Made by a program: the position numbers and the translations under genes. Source: Pseudomonadota bacterium (GTDB lineage: Bacteria > Pseudomonadota > Alphaproteobacteria > Rhizobiales > Rhizobiaceae). From it: a stretch of DNA of 8,238 nt. Every line of letters begins with the position of its first letter. Position 1 is the first letter of the stretch. The stretch spans positions 1 to 8,238 of the forward strand of contig JAFAGL010000241.1 of NCBI GenBank assembly GCA_023422735.1, in the 5' to 3' direction. A model generated the notes under the pieces. That model was not told where the DNA came from and did not search any database. It was given only the letters and a program-made list of their open reading frames with translations. This document shows positions 1-6,657 of this stretch, piece by piece.

Positions 1-105
1 GTGCGCGACTACAAAGCCCGCCACGCCTCGACCATGCTGACTTTCGACGCGGTGGTAGATGCGATCGACCAGATCGAACGCGCGAACTTGACCAAGGTAG
101 CTTGA
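1..105 (+). CDS. C-terminal end of a probable NifU/IscU-like Fe-S cluster scaffold protein (partial)
   Basis: The first frame is open from the window edge to a TGA at 103-105 and gives 34 residues. The short string VRDYKARHASTMLTFDAVVD resembles the end of the NifU N-terminal (IscU-like) scaffold domain, where a P-V-R-x-Y-x-x-R stretch is followed by a third cysteine position and a hydrophobic helix. Here the position often held by Cys is Ala/Ser, as I recall for rhizobial members. Such proteins hold nascent Fe-S clusters in the cytoplasm. A gene of this kind commonly lies just upstream of yidD and thrS in Hyphomicrobiales, which supports the call. The GTG at position 1 is in frame but has no visible upstream context and is probably internal. 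With so few residues the assignment is tentative. Confidence 0.55.
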   Translation: MRDYKARHASTMLTFDAVVDAIDQIERANLTKVA

Positions 106-115
106 GGGGAAGTTG

Positions 116-406
116 ATGCGACCTTCCGAAGCTCTTGCAAAACACCGTGACGAGGTGCTGGCAATTCTCGCGCGTTATCCTGTGAGCAATCCGCGCATAT
201 TTGGGTCAGTCGCGCGGGGTGAGGACACGGAAGACAGCGATCTGGATTTGCTGGTCCACCCAAAGGCGGGCACCTCATACTTTGAGCTGGCACGTCTCGC
301 AGACGAACTCAATCAACTGCTTGGCTGCCACGTCGATCTCGGCGAGGACGATTCCTTGCGTCCCCATGCTGCACCAAGCATTCTCCAGCATCTAAGGCCT
401 CTTTGA
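116..406 (+). CDS. mntA: MntA-type minimal nucleotidyltransferase, antitoxin of a HEPN/MNT pair
   Basis: A 96-residue cytoplasmic protein. Residues 30-44 carry the nucleotidyltransferase signature GS-x10-DxD (G30, S31, D42, D44), and D74 in the strand VDL is a candidate third carboxylate. The domain fills the whole protein, as expected for the minimal nucleotidyltransferase family. Characterised MntA proteins transfer AMP from ATP to a tyrosine of the partner HepT and so silence its RNase activity; that this copy does the same is inferred. The ATG at 116 is chosen because GGGGA at 106-110 lies 5 nt upstream; the preceding in-frame TTG at 113 would be too close. The stop overlaps the hepT start by one base (TGATG), so the pair is translationally coupled. 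The start is only 10 nt after the scaffold gene's stop, leaving no room for a separate promoter unless it lies inside that gene. Confidence 0.88.
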   Translation: MRPSEALAKHRDEVLAILARYPVSNPRIFGSVARGEDTEDSDLDLLVHPKAGTSYFELARLADELNQLLGCHVDLGEDDSLRPHAAPSILQHLRPL

Positions 407-765
407 TGGCAAAGACGAAGCGGACAGACGAAGACTGGCTGTCTGATATCGTGCATTGGGGCGAGCGCATGTCCAGTTACCTCGCCGGCATCGACCAAGC
501 TGCGTTTGAACGCGATCTGAGGACGCAAGATGCGGTAATCCGCTGTCTTGAATGCATCGGCGAGGCGTCTCACCACCTCAAGGCATCCGCTGCGGCGGAC
601 CAGTTCAGTGAGCTAGAGCTTGCGGAGGCTTATTGGACCCGCAACCGTATCATGCACGGCTATTATGATCTAAGTGCAGCACGAATCTGGTCGACGGCAT
701 CAGGGCCAGCCGCGAAATTCGTAGAGAAAGCGCGTCTGATCCTGAAGGCAAAGTCGGCAGGCTGA
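406..765 (+). CDS. hepT: HepT-type HEPN RNase toxin (DUF86 family)
   Basis: A 119-residue, mostly helical HEPN protein. The signature R-x4-H-x-Y is present as R79, H84 and Y86 in the string RNRIMHGYY. Arg and His are the expected RNase catalytic pair, and Tyr86 is the expected site of AMP addition by the partner MntA. Other family marks are the early acidic-Trp helix (residues 8-21), the R46-CLECIGE-A54 helix, and the IW near residue 95. Known HepT enzymes are metal-independent RNases, with tRNA shown as a target in one studied system; the target here cannot be read from sequence. The ATG at 406-408 shares its A with the mntA stop. The gene ends 6 nt before yidD, so all are probably on one transcript. 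All key residues are intact, so the toxin should be active if freed. Confidence 0.88.
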   Translation: MAKTKRTDEDWLSDIVHWGERMSSYLAGIDQAAFERDLRTQDAVIRCLECIGEASHHLKASAAADQFSELELAEAYWTRNRIMHGYYDLSAARIWSTASGPAAKFVEKARLILKAKSAG

Positions 766-771
766 ACACTC

Positions 772-1113
772 ATGCCGGTAAAACGTTCCCGTAATTTCTC
801 CGGCCCTTGGCCGCGCACGCCCGGGCGCGTGTTCGGGACGGGGTTCGTGCGGCTTTATCAACTCACGCTTTCCGGCTTTGTCGGCAATGGCTGCCGGCAT
901 TTTCCGACCTGTTCGGAATATTCCTATGAGGCGATCGCCCGGCATGGCTTATGGTCCGGCGGGTGGTTGTCGCTGTTTCGAGTCATACGATGCGGCCCCG
1001 GCGGCACGCATGGCATCGACGTGGTGCCGGATGATCTGGGACCGCGACATGCCTTCTGGGCACCGTGGCGATTGTGGGTTTTCGGCGCCAAGCCAAACCA
1101 TTCTGCGCATTAG
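772..1113 (+). CDS. yidD: YidD, membrane protein insertion efficiency factor
   Basis: A 113-residue protein of the YidD (UPF0161, haemolytic-domain DUF37) family. The family core is clear: a YQ-x-x-LS segment at 29-34, then GCRHFPTCSEYSYEAI at 40-55, HG at 58-59, RVIRCGPGGTHGID at 70-83 and VVP at 84-86. The three conserved cysteines are C41, C47 and C74. YidD is a small inner-membrane-associated protein that helps YidC insert proteins. In many bacteria it lies in the rpmH-rnpA-yidC cluster; here it sits before thrS, the arrangement I recall for rhizobia. The basic N-terminus with an amphipathic segment around residues 20-36 fits peripheral membrane binding. The start is 6 nt after hepT with only a weak GGCAGG about 10 nt upstream, so it may depend on coupling to hepT. 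Confidence 0.93.
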   Translation: MPVKRSRNFSGPWPRTPGRVFGTGFVRLYQLTLSGFVGNGCRHFPTCSEYSYEAIARHGLWSGGWLSLFRVIRCGPGGTHGIDVVPDDLGPRHAFWAPWRLWVFGAKPNHSAH

Positions 1114-1153
1114 GCTTTACGCCTCGCGCTCAGCCCGTTACATGCACGTCCGC

Positions 1154-1168
1154 GCCCCTTGAAGGGGC
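1154..1168 (+). promoter_or_regulatory. Upstream stem-loop in the thrS leader
   Basis: GCCCC (1154-1158) pairs with GGGGC (1164-1168) around TTGAA, and T1159-A1163 can extend the stem. No T-run follows, so it is a poor terminator for yidD. With the hairpin at 1179-1196 it makes a two-stem-loop thrS leader. The function is inferred only. Confidence 0.4.
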
Positions 1169-1178
1169 AAGCCACCCA

Positions 1179-1196
1179 CCCGCGTTCGTATGCGGG
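1179..1196 (+). promoter_or_regulatory. Stem-loop with CGU loop just before the thrS ribosome binding site
   Basis: CCCGC (1179-1183) pairs perfectly with GCGGG (1192-1196). G1184-T1191 (wobble) and T1185-A1190 can add two pairs, leaving a TCGT loop. With only the five G-C pairs formed, the open loop is GTTCGTAT, in which U-CGU-A resembles the anticodon environment of a tRNA-Thr (U33, CGU, A37). The Shine-Dalgarno GGAG lies at 1207-1210, 10 nt before the thrS ATG. In E. coli, ThrRS binds an anticodon-like arm of its own mRNA just upstream of the Shine-Dalgarno and represses translation. A similar role here is a hypothesis. Confidence 0.35.
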
Positions 1197-1220
1197 ACTG
1201 GATAACGGAGCAAAAAACGC

Positions 1221-3191
1221 ATGTCACAGGTTTCCCTCACATTCCCGGACGGTTCGGTGCGCGACTACGATGCCGCGACGACTGGCCTCCAACTCGCTGA
1301 ATCCATTTCCAAATCCCTTGCCAAGAAGGCCGTTGCCTATGCCGTTGACGGCACTGTGCGCGATCTTTCCGATTCGCTTGGCGCATCCGGCAAGGTCGAG
1401 ATCATCCTGCGTGACGATCCGCGCGCGCTGGAGCTGATCCGCCACGACACCGCCCACGTTCTGGCTGAAGCCGTTCAGGAACTGTGGCCCGGTACGCAGG
1501 TGACCATCGGCCCGGTGATCGAAAACGGTTTCTATTACGACTTCGCACGCAACGAGCCCTTCACGCCCGAGGACTTTCCCGTCATCGAGAAGAAGATGCG
1601 CGAGATCATCCAGCGCAACAAGCCGTTCACGAAGGAAGTGTGGGATCGCGACCGCGCCAAGCAGGTCTTCAGGGACAAGGGCGAAGCCTACAAGGTTGAA
1701 CTGATCGACGCGATCCCGGAAGGCCAGGATCTCAAGATCTATTACCAGGGCGACTGGTTCGACCTGTGCCGTGGCCCGCATATGGCCTCGACCGGCCAGA
1801 TCGGCACCGCTTTCAAGCTGATGAAGGTGGCTGGCGCTTATTGGCGTGGCGATTCCAACAACCCCATGCTGACGCGGATCTACGGCACGGCCTGGGCCAC
1901 CCAGGACCAGCTCGACCACTATCTTCATGTGCTTGAAGAAGCTGAAAAGCGCGATCATCGCCGTCTTGGTCGCGAGATGGATCTTTTCCACTTCCAGGAA
2001 GAAGGGCCGGGCGTCGTGTTCTGGCACGCGAAGGGCTGGAAGATGTTCCAGAACCTCGTTTCCTATATGCGCCGCCGGCTGGAAGGCGATTATCAGGAAG
2101 TGAACGCGCCGCAGGTTCTCGACCACAGCCTGTGGGAAACATCCGGCCACTGGGGCTGGTATCGCGACAACATGTTCAAGGTGACGACCGCCGGCGACGA
2201 CACGGAGGATGAGCGCGTGTTTGCGCTCAAGCCGATGAACTGTCCCGGTCATGTGCAGATCTTCAAGCACGGCCTTAAATCCTATCGCGAACTGCCGATC
2301 CGCCTCGCCGAATTCGGTGCGGTGCACCGCTATGAGCCATCGGGCGCATTGCATGGGTTGATGCGGGTGCGCGGCTTCACGCAGGACGATGCGCATATCT
2401 TCTGCACCGACGATCAGATGGCCGAGGAATGTCTCGCCATCAACGATCTGATCCTGTCGGTCTACAAGGATTTCGGCTTCGAGGGCATCACGATCAAGCT
2501 GTCGACGCGACCTGAAAAGCGCGTTGGTTCCGATGCGCTTTGGGACCGTGCCGAAAGCGTCATGATGGATGTGCTCAAGACGATCGAGGCGCAGTCTCCC
2601 GACATCAAGACCGGCATCCTGCCGGGCGAGGGCGCTTTCTATGGTCCGAAATTCGAATATACGCTGAAAGACGCGATCGGCCGCGAATGGCAGTGCGGCA
2701 CCACGCAGGTGGACTTCAACCTACCGGAACGCTTCGGCGCCTTCTATATTGGCTCGGATTCGGAAAAGAAGCAGCCGGTGATGATCCATCGCGCGATCTG
2801 CGGTTCGATGGAGCGGTTCCTCGGCATCCTGATCGAGAACTTCGCCGGTCACGTGCCGCTGTGGTTCGCGCCGCTTCAGGTTGTCGTCACCACGATCACT
2901 TCCGAGGCTGACGACTATGCCCGCGATGTTCAAAAGGCGCTGAAGAAGGCCGGTCTGCTGACCGAGCTCGATCTGCGCAACGAGAAGATCAACTACAAGA
3001 TCCGCGAGCACAGCCTTGCAAAAGTGCCGGTAATTCTTGTTTGCGGCAAGCGCGAAGCCGAGGAGCGGGCGGTCAATATCCGCCGGTTCGGTTCGCGCGA
3101 CCAGTCGGCCATGGGACTCGACGAGGCAATCAGCATGCTGGTTGCCGAAGCGACGCCGCCGGATCTGGTGCGGCTGGCCGAAAACGACTGA
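1221..3191 (+). CDS. thrS: Threonyl-tRNA synthetase
   Basis: A complete 656-residue class II aminoacyl-tRNA synthetase that charges tRNA-Thr with threonine in the cytoplasm. Domains in order: TGS (about 1-62); second additional editing domain (about 63-240), which removes mischarged serine, with its metal/editing residues H75, H79, C183 and H187; catalytic core (about 245-535) with motif 2 Arg at R370 and motif 3 around residues 521-535 ([13 protein letters not shown]); C-terminal anticodon-binding domain (about 540-650). The zinc ligands that select threonine are C341 (MNCPGH), H392 (DDAHIF) and H523 (MIHRA). All match the E. coli residues after small offsets, and the length fits the bacterial form. 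The start is the ATG 10 nt after GGAG at 1207-1210, beginning directly with the TGS strand. The leader hairpins suggest possible translational control. A strong terminator follows. Confidence 0.98.
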   Translation: MSQVSLTFPDGSVRDYDAATTGLQLAESISKSLAKKAVAYAVDGTVRDLSDSLGASGKVEIILRDDPRALELIRHDTAHVLAEAVQELWPGTQVTIGPVIENGFYYDFARNEPFTPEDFPVIEKKMREIIQRNKPFTKEVWDRDRAKQVFRDKGEAYKVELIDAIPEGQDLKIYYQGDWFDLCRGPHMASTGQIGTAFKLMKVAGAYWRGDSNNPMLTRIYGTAWATQDQLDHYLHVLEEAEKRDHRRLGREMDLFHFQEEGPGVVFWHAKGWKMFQNLVSYMRRRLEGDYQEVNAPQVLDHSLWETSGHWGWYRDNMFKVTTAGDDTEDERVFALKPMNCPGHVQIFKHGLKSYRELPIRLAEFGAVHRYEPSGALHGLMRVRGFTQDDAHIFCTDDQMAEECLAINDLILSVYKDFGFEGITIKLSTRPEKRVGSDALWDRAESVMMDVLKTIEAQSPDIKTGILPGEGAFYGPKFEYTLKDAIGREWQCGTTQVDFNLPERFGAFYIGSDSEKKQPVMIHRAICGSMERFLGILIENFAGHVPLWFAPLQVVVTTITSEADDYARDVQKALKKAGLLTELDLRNEKINYKIREHSLAKVPVILVCGKREAEERAVNIRRFGSRDQSAMGLDEAISMLVAEATPPDLVRLAEND

Positions 3192-3210
3192 TTGCGACTT
3201 CGAACTGCAA

Positions 3211-3244
3211 GCCCGGCGCGGTCTTTTGATCGCGCCGGGCTTTC
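3211..3244 (+). terminator. Rho-independent terminator of thrS, probably bidirectional
   Basis: GCCCGGCGCG (3211-3220) pairs perfectly with CGCGCCGGGC (3231-3240). A G-T wobble and two further pairs extend the stem to 13 bp closed by a TTTT loop (3224-3227). TTTCTTATT follows on the plus strand. The opposing minus-strand gene ends at 3245, four bases from the stem, so its transcript runs into the same hairpin, followed there by TTGCAGTT, a weaker tail. Confidence 0.9.
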
Positions 3245-4393
3245 TTATTCGTCGCCGCTCGATTCACTCAAGCCGGCGGGCTGTCCTTCGACGGCGAGCA
3301 CTTCGACATCTTGATTCTGTCCGGGCACGACGGTGAACTCGCGGCTGTAAACACGGTCACGGTTCTTCGCGACCATTGTGTAAGTGTCTTCCGCAAGCAC
3401 CATGGACGCGAAGGCGCCGACGCTTTCCTGAACGATGTCGCCGGACGCGTTGAGAACTGACCAGGCCGTATCTGCCATGGCTTCGCCGCCTGCTTCGCGA
3501 ACCAGCTTTAAAGTCACTTGCGCTGCCTTGTGCTCTACGGTCGCTTCGGTGATCTGACCGCCTTCGACGCGAATATCGGCGCGGATCACCGCGTTCACGG
3601 AACCGTAGGTCGAAACCACGTGATAGGTGCCGGCATTCAGCCGAACCACAGTGCCGGGGCTGACATCCGGGATGATCAGCGGGCGCTCGCCAGTTGCATC
3701 CGTATGGCTGTCGAAAATGGAAAATCGCAATTTGTCTGCCGGGATTCGCAGGCCGCCGGACAAAACGGCATCGAGTTTGAGGCCGCCAGCGTCCAGAACC
3801 AGCGATTCGTGTTTGGGATCCCGTGTCACGGTAATCCGCTTGGTCACGCCGGCGCGCCCATACGCAGCGTGAACGAGATAACTGCCGGGTTGAAGCTGGA
3901 AGACGCTGGTTCCACCCTCCGCAGACGCGACAAGCGGCAGCTTGCCGTCGTCGCCCGCTTCGGGTTTGAAAATGCGCCAAACCAGACCGCGAGGGATTTC
4001 ACGCGCTTCCTCTGTCAGATGCGCGCCAAGCGTTATTTCGCCAAAGTCGCCGGTGGCCAAGGGGCCGGGCTGCGCAGAAGGTGCGTAGTTGATAATACCG
4101 GGAAGTTTGACGGATGGTAGATTTGACAGCGGCGCATCACCAAAGCCGCGTGCTTGCGGTAACTCCAGATTGCCGGAAGCCGGCTCATCGGGCAGATCAT
4201 AGGCTGGATGATTTGAGCCCGGCGGCGCCAGAAGCGGCCGACGATCACCATTTCCTCCCGACCCTTCCTGGCCAGGGCCACCTCGACCGCCACCCGGCCC
4301 GCCGGGTCCGCCCTGTTGCGCCAAGCCGGGGTGAGCGGAGAAAACAAGAAGTGATGCGCCCAGAAGTGCAGAACGCATGGCCAGGGAGATCAT
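3245..4393 (-). CDS. Secreted/periplasmic protein with a Gly/Pro-rich linker and three Ig-like-sized repeats
   Basis: A 382-residue protein with no name I can give. Residues 1-25 form a signal peptide: hydrophobic core LLGASLLVFSA, then PGLA before Q26, with no lipobox Cys. Residues 27-50 are very rich in Gly and Pro, and 51-115 are Pro-rich and probably flexible. Three diverged modules follow at about 119-190, 195-285 and 287-365. Each has an early W/F-x-I/V-F/L strand (VWRIF, LRFSIF, TAWSVL), a later L-x-x-G/D-x-Y-x-V/M strand (LQPGSYLV, LNAGTYHV, LAEDTYTM) and a closing RITV/DIRV/EFTV strand, consistent with small beta-sandwich domains. Similar modules occur, as I recall, in rhizobial VWA-domain proteins, but no VWA domain is present here. 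No catalytic motif is seen; a periplasmic structural or binding role is inferred. Start: ATG at 4391-4393, with a weak AAGG upstream; M6 is a possible alternative. Confidence 0.8.
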   Translation of the reverse strand: MISLAMRSALLGASLLVFSAHPGLAQQGGPGGPGGGRGGPGQEGSGGNGDRRPLLAPPGSNHPAYDLPDEPASGNLELPQARGFGDAPLSNLPSVKLPGIINYAPSAQPGPLATGDFGEITLGAHLTEEAREIPRGLVWRIFKPEAGDDGKLPLVASAEGGTSVFQLQPGSYLVHAAYGRAGVTKRITVTRDPKHESLVLDAGGLKLDAVLSGGLRIPADKLRFSIFDSHTDATGERPLIIPDVSPGTVVRLNAGTYHVVSTYGSVNAVIRADIRVEGGQITEATVEHKAAQVTLKLVREAGGEAMADTAWSVLNASGDIVQESVGAFASMVLAEDTYTMVAKNRDRVYSREFTVVPGQNQDVEVLAVEGQPAGLSESSGDE

Positions 4394-4530
4394 TTCGGAA
4401 CGACAACCTTCTCACTACGACTTGCGTTGAACCTGCCCGCAATGGCAATTTCAAGACCGTATCCACCCGCATGACCCAGGCATTTCGCTGAGGCGCGCAC
4501 GTGCAATCGGTTGCTTCAGGAGCTCAATCC
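4394..4530. other. Divergent intergenic region between the secreted-protein gene and the nitroreductase operon
   Basis: This 137-bp gap must carry the promoters for both flanking transcripts. I see no convincing -35/-10 pair on either strand. A TTGAAC at 4427-4432 is followed 17 nt later only by TTCAAG. TTGAA (4427-4431) and TTCAA (4450-4454) form a short inverted repeat with an 18-nt spacer, too weak to call an operator. No small gene with a ribosome binding site is evident. Confidence 0.4.
4518..4522 (+). promoter_or_regulatory. Ribosome binding site that sets the nitroreductase start
   Basis: AGGAG lies 8 nt before the ATG at 4531 and inside the longer reading frame that opens with GTG at 4501. 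It supports the ATG rather than the GTG, which has no comparable site upstream. Confidence 0.75.
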
Positions 4531-5115
4531 ATGTCTTCCGCTATCATCGACTTTCTGTCCACCCGCAAATCCGCACCGATTGCTGAAATGAAGGAGCCGG
4601 GGCCATCCGACAGCGAGTTGCAGACCATTCTGCAAATTGCCTCGCGAGTGCCGGACCACGGGAAGCTGGCGCCCTGGCGTTTTATTCTGTACCGCGGCGA
4701 TGCGCGTGTCGAGGTCGGCCAGCATCTTGTTGCGCTGGCCGAACAGAACGAAGGGCCGCTTCCTGAAGGTCGTCGTCAACAGGAAATGACACGGTTTTCG
4801 CGCGCGCCGCTGGTGATCGGCGTCGTGTCCGTGCCCAAAGCGCATCCGAAAATTCCGGAATGGGAAAAATTTCTGTCAGGCGGTGCTGCAGCCATGAACC
4901 TCGTGCTTGCAGCCGAAGCGCTTGGCTATTCCGCAAACTGGATCAGCAACTGGTATTCCGATTCGGCGGAAGGTCGCCGCTTGCTTGGCTTGAAACCGGA
5001 AGAGCGCGTCGTGGGCTTTGTCCATATAGGCACGCATGAGGGCGAGATTTTCGAGCGACCGCGGCCAGATCTCAGCGAAATCGTCAGCGATTATGCAGGA
5101 CCTTCGGAGGCATAG
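4531..5115 (+). CDS. YdjA-type nitroreductase family FMN oxidoreductase
   Basis: A 194-residue protein of the nitroreductase fold, which binds FMN at a dimer interface and takes electrons from NAD(P)H. The N-terminal FMN phosphate site reads R12-K13-S14 (STRKSAP). The segment R39-V-P-D-H-G-K-L-A-P-W-R-F51 matches the RAPDHKSMQPWRF-like stretch of E. coli YdjA. A Gly/Ala-rich helix (SGGAAAMNLVLAAEALGYSANW) and a late GFVHIGT strand complete the family pattern. The length is close to YdjA (about 183 residues), so this is a compact member. The physiological substrate cannot be deduced. The gene runs 2 nt short of the flavin-reductase-like gene, whose ribosome binding site lies within this gene's last codons, so the two are co-translated. 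Confidence 0.9.
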   Translation: MSSAIIDFLSTRKSAPIAEMKEPGPSDSELQTILQIASRVPDHGKLAPWRFILYRGDARVEVGQHLVALAEQNEGPLPEGRRQQEMTRFSRAPLVIGVVSVPKAHPKIPEWEKFLSGGAAAMNLVLAAEALGYSANWISNWYSDSAEGRRLLGLKPEERVVGFVHIGTHEGEIFERPRPDLSEIVSDYAGPSEA

Positions 5116-5117
5116 GC

Positions 5118-5732
5118 ATGTTTTACGAACCCGCTCAGGGCCACGGTCTGCCTCATGACCCGTTCAAGGCGATCGTTGCGCCGCGTCCGATTGGCTGGAT
5201 TTCGACGCAGTCGCGAGATGGCCGCGTCAATCTCGCGCCTTATTCGTTTTTCAACGCGCTTTCGGGCAACCCGCCTTTGGTGTGGTTTTCTTCCGAAGGG
5301 CCGAAGGACAGCCATGCCTTTGCAGAAGAAAGCGGTGAATTCGTCGCCAATCTGGTGAGCCGCAATCTGGTCGAGGCCATGAACCGCAGCTCGGTAGATG
5401 CGCCGCGCGGTGTGAGCGAGTTCGAATATGCTGAGCTGACGCCTGCGCCTTCGCAGATCGTGAAGGCACCGCGCGTAGCGGAAGCCCATGCGGCGCTGGA
5501 ATGCAAGGTCACGCAGATCCTTCGCCCCTTGACGCTGGATGGTGGGACCAGCAGCGCCCATGTCGTGATCGGGCAGGTGGTCGGCGTTCACATTGACGAA
5601 AGCTGCCTCAAGGACGGGCTTTTCGATATTGTCGAGGCGGGCAGCACGGCACGGCTCGGCTATATGGATTATGCCAGCGTGACGGAGACTTTCGCCTTGC
5701 GTCGGCCGCGCTGGACGGATGTGAAGCCCTGA
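5118..5732 (+). CDS. Flavin reductase-like, FMN-binding split-barrel protein
   Basis: A 204-residue protein of the flavin reductase-like domain family (DIM6/NTAB group). The N-terminal half shows the family pattern: APRPIGWIST at 21-30, then VNLAPYSFFNALSGNPP at 37-53, in which the APYSFF stretch contacts FMN, followed by a KDS at about residues 62-65 and the EFVANLVS strand. Members either bind FMN as electron carriers or reduce free flavin with NAD(P)H for partner oxygenases. No oxygenase gene is adjacent; the neighbour is another FMN enzyme, so the pair may share flavin or redox substrate. GGAGG at 5106-5110, 7 nt before the ATG, sets the start and overlaps the end of the upstream gene. 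A hairpin lies 21 nt after the stop. Confidence 0.9.
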   Translation: MFYEPAQGHGLPHDPFKAIVAPRPIGWISTQSRDGRVNLAPYSFFNALSGNPPLVWFSSEGPKDSHAFAEESGEFVANLVSRNLVEAMNRSSVDAPRGVSEFEYAELTPAPSQIVKAPRVAEAHAALECKVTQILRPLTLDGGTSSAHVVIGQVVGVHIDESCLKDGLFDIVEAGSTARLGYMDYASVTETFALRRPRWTDVKP

Positions 5733-5753
5733 GCGAAGTGCTGCTCAAGGATA

Positions 5754-5783
5754 TTCAGCCGAAACATTGCTGCTTCGGCTGAA
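5754..5783. terminator. Hairpin between converging transcripts, probable bidirectional terminator
   Basis: TTCAGCCGAA (5754-5763) pairs perfectly over 10 bp with TTCGGCTGAA (5774-5783) around a 10-nt loop. It lies between the plus-strand gene ending at 5732 and the minus-strand gene ending at 5791. No clear T-run follows on either strand, so termination may be inefficient or need Rho. Confidence 0.6.
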
Positions 5784-5790
5784 AGTCCGA

Positions 5791-6657
5791 TCAGGCTGAA
5801 GCGCGTGCGAGCAAGCGCTGGGCGCGCTTGAGGTGAGGGCGGTCGAACATCTTGCCGTCGATCCCCACGACGCCGGGATTGCCGGCCTTGGCAAAGGCAT
5901 CGGCAACGGCCTGCGCTTCCGAAATGGCTTCTGCGCTTGGTGTGAAGACCTCGTTGATGACGGCAACTTGGGCCGGATGGATAGCCATCTTGCCGGTAAA
6001 GCCGTCGCGGGCGGCTTCAACGCATTCGCGCCGCAGCGCGTCTTCATCTCGAAAATTGACGAAAACCGTGTCGACTGCGGCCGTTTCGCTGGCCGATGCA
6101 GCCAGAATGGTCAGCGCGCGGGACAGGCGGAAAACATCCGTATATTGCCCGCTTTCGGTGCGCGTGCGATCGGCGCCCACTTCCGCCGACAAGTCTTCGG
6201 CCCCCCATGTCAGGCCGACAAGCCTTGGATGCCGCTCCTGCCACGTCGACGCGGACAGCACGGCCGCCGGCGTTTCGGTGATCAGCGCGATGACGCGTGT
6301 TCCGCCATCTTCCAGCCCGTGCTCAGCCTCATGAACGCGAAGTTTTGCGGAAAGCTGTTCGAGATCGGCGCGGGTGGTTGCCTTGGGCAGCATGATGCCT
6401 GCGGGCTTGCCCGCCATGATGGTCGCGAGATCATCTTCCGTGAGGCCGGATTGCAGATCATTGACGCGCACATAGAGAAGGGGGCCATCCTTGCCGCGAT
6501 TGGCAGCGAGGAAGGCCGCCGTGGTCTCGCGCGCCGCTGGCTTGTTGGCAAAGCTTACGCTGTCTTCAAGGTCGATCAGCAGCACATCGGCGCCGGAACC
6601 CAGGCCTTTTTCGAGCTTGCGGTCAGAGTCGCCGGGAACAAACAAGAGCGAACGCAT
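5791..6657 (-). CDS. CitE/HpcH-family acyl-CoA lyase (malyl-CoA or citramalyl-CoA lyase type)
   Basis: A 288-residue TIM-barrel protein of the HpcH/HpaI aldolase / citrate lyase beta family. Landmarks are MRSLLFVPGDS at the start, VLLIDLEDSV at 25-34, R64 in YVRVND, E128 in LITETPAAVL, and D155 in GLTWGAEDLSAEVGA. Glu128 and Asp155 are the expected magnesium ligands and Arg64 the expected carboxylate-binding residue. GKMAIHPAQV and the closing MFDRPHL complete the pattern. Stand-alone CitE-like enzymes cleave or hydrolyse malyl-, methylmalyl- or citramalyl-CoA; the substrate here is not resolved. A citrate lyase complex is unlikely because no alpha or gamma subunit genes are nearby. The ATG at 6657 overlaps the maoC-like stop by one base and begins exactly at the conserved MRSLLFVPG; an in-frame start 14 codons earlier adds an unconserved leader and is rejected. 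Confidence 0.9.
   Translation of the reverse strand: MRSLLFVPGDSDRKLEKGLGSGADVLLIDLEDSVSFANKPAARETTAAFLAANRGKDGPLLYVRVNDLQSGLTEDDLATIMAGKPAGIMLPKATTRADLEQLSAKLRVHEAEHGLEDGGTRVIALITETPAAVLSASTWQERHPRLVGLTWGAEDLSAEVGADRTRTESGQYTDVFRLSRALTILAASASETAAVDTVFVNFRDEDALRRECVEAARDGFTGKMAIHPAQVAVINEVFTPSAEAISEAQAVADAFAKAGNPGVVGIDGKMFDRPHLKRAQRLLARASA

Noticed and set aside
100..775. Direct repeats flanking mntA-hepT as a mobile-element footprint
   Set aside because: The two junctions share no run of bases longer than chance, and no recombinase or terminal inverted repeat is present.
1224..2396. A 390-codon open frame on the minus strand opposite thrS
   Set aside because: It mirrors the codon bias of thrS, has no family resemblance or ribosome site, and lies wholly inside an unmistakable gene.
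3518..4120. A 200-codon plus-strand open frame opposite the secreted-protein gene
   Set aside because: The minus-strand frame has a signal peptide and repeat structure; the plus frame shows no recognisable domain or ribosome site.
4427..4455. TTGAAC ... TTCAAG as a sigma-70-type promoter or operator
   Set aside because: The -10 position is a poor match and the inverted repeat is only 5 bp, common by chance.
4501..4530. GTG at 4501 as start of the nitroreductase
   Set aside because: AGGAG at 4518-4522 is correctly spaced for the ATG at 4531, and the family N-terminus begins there.
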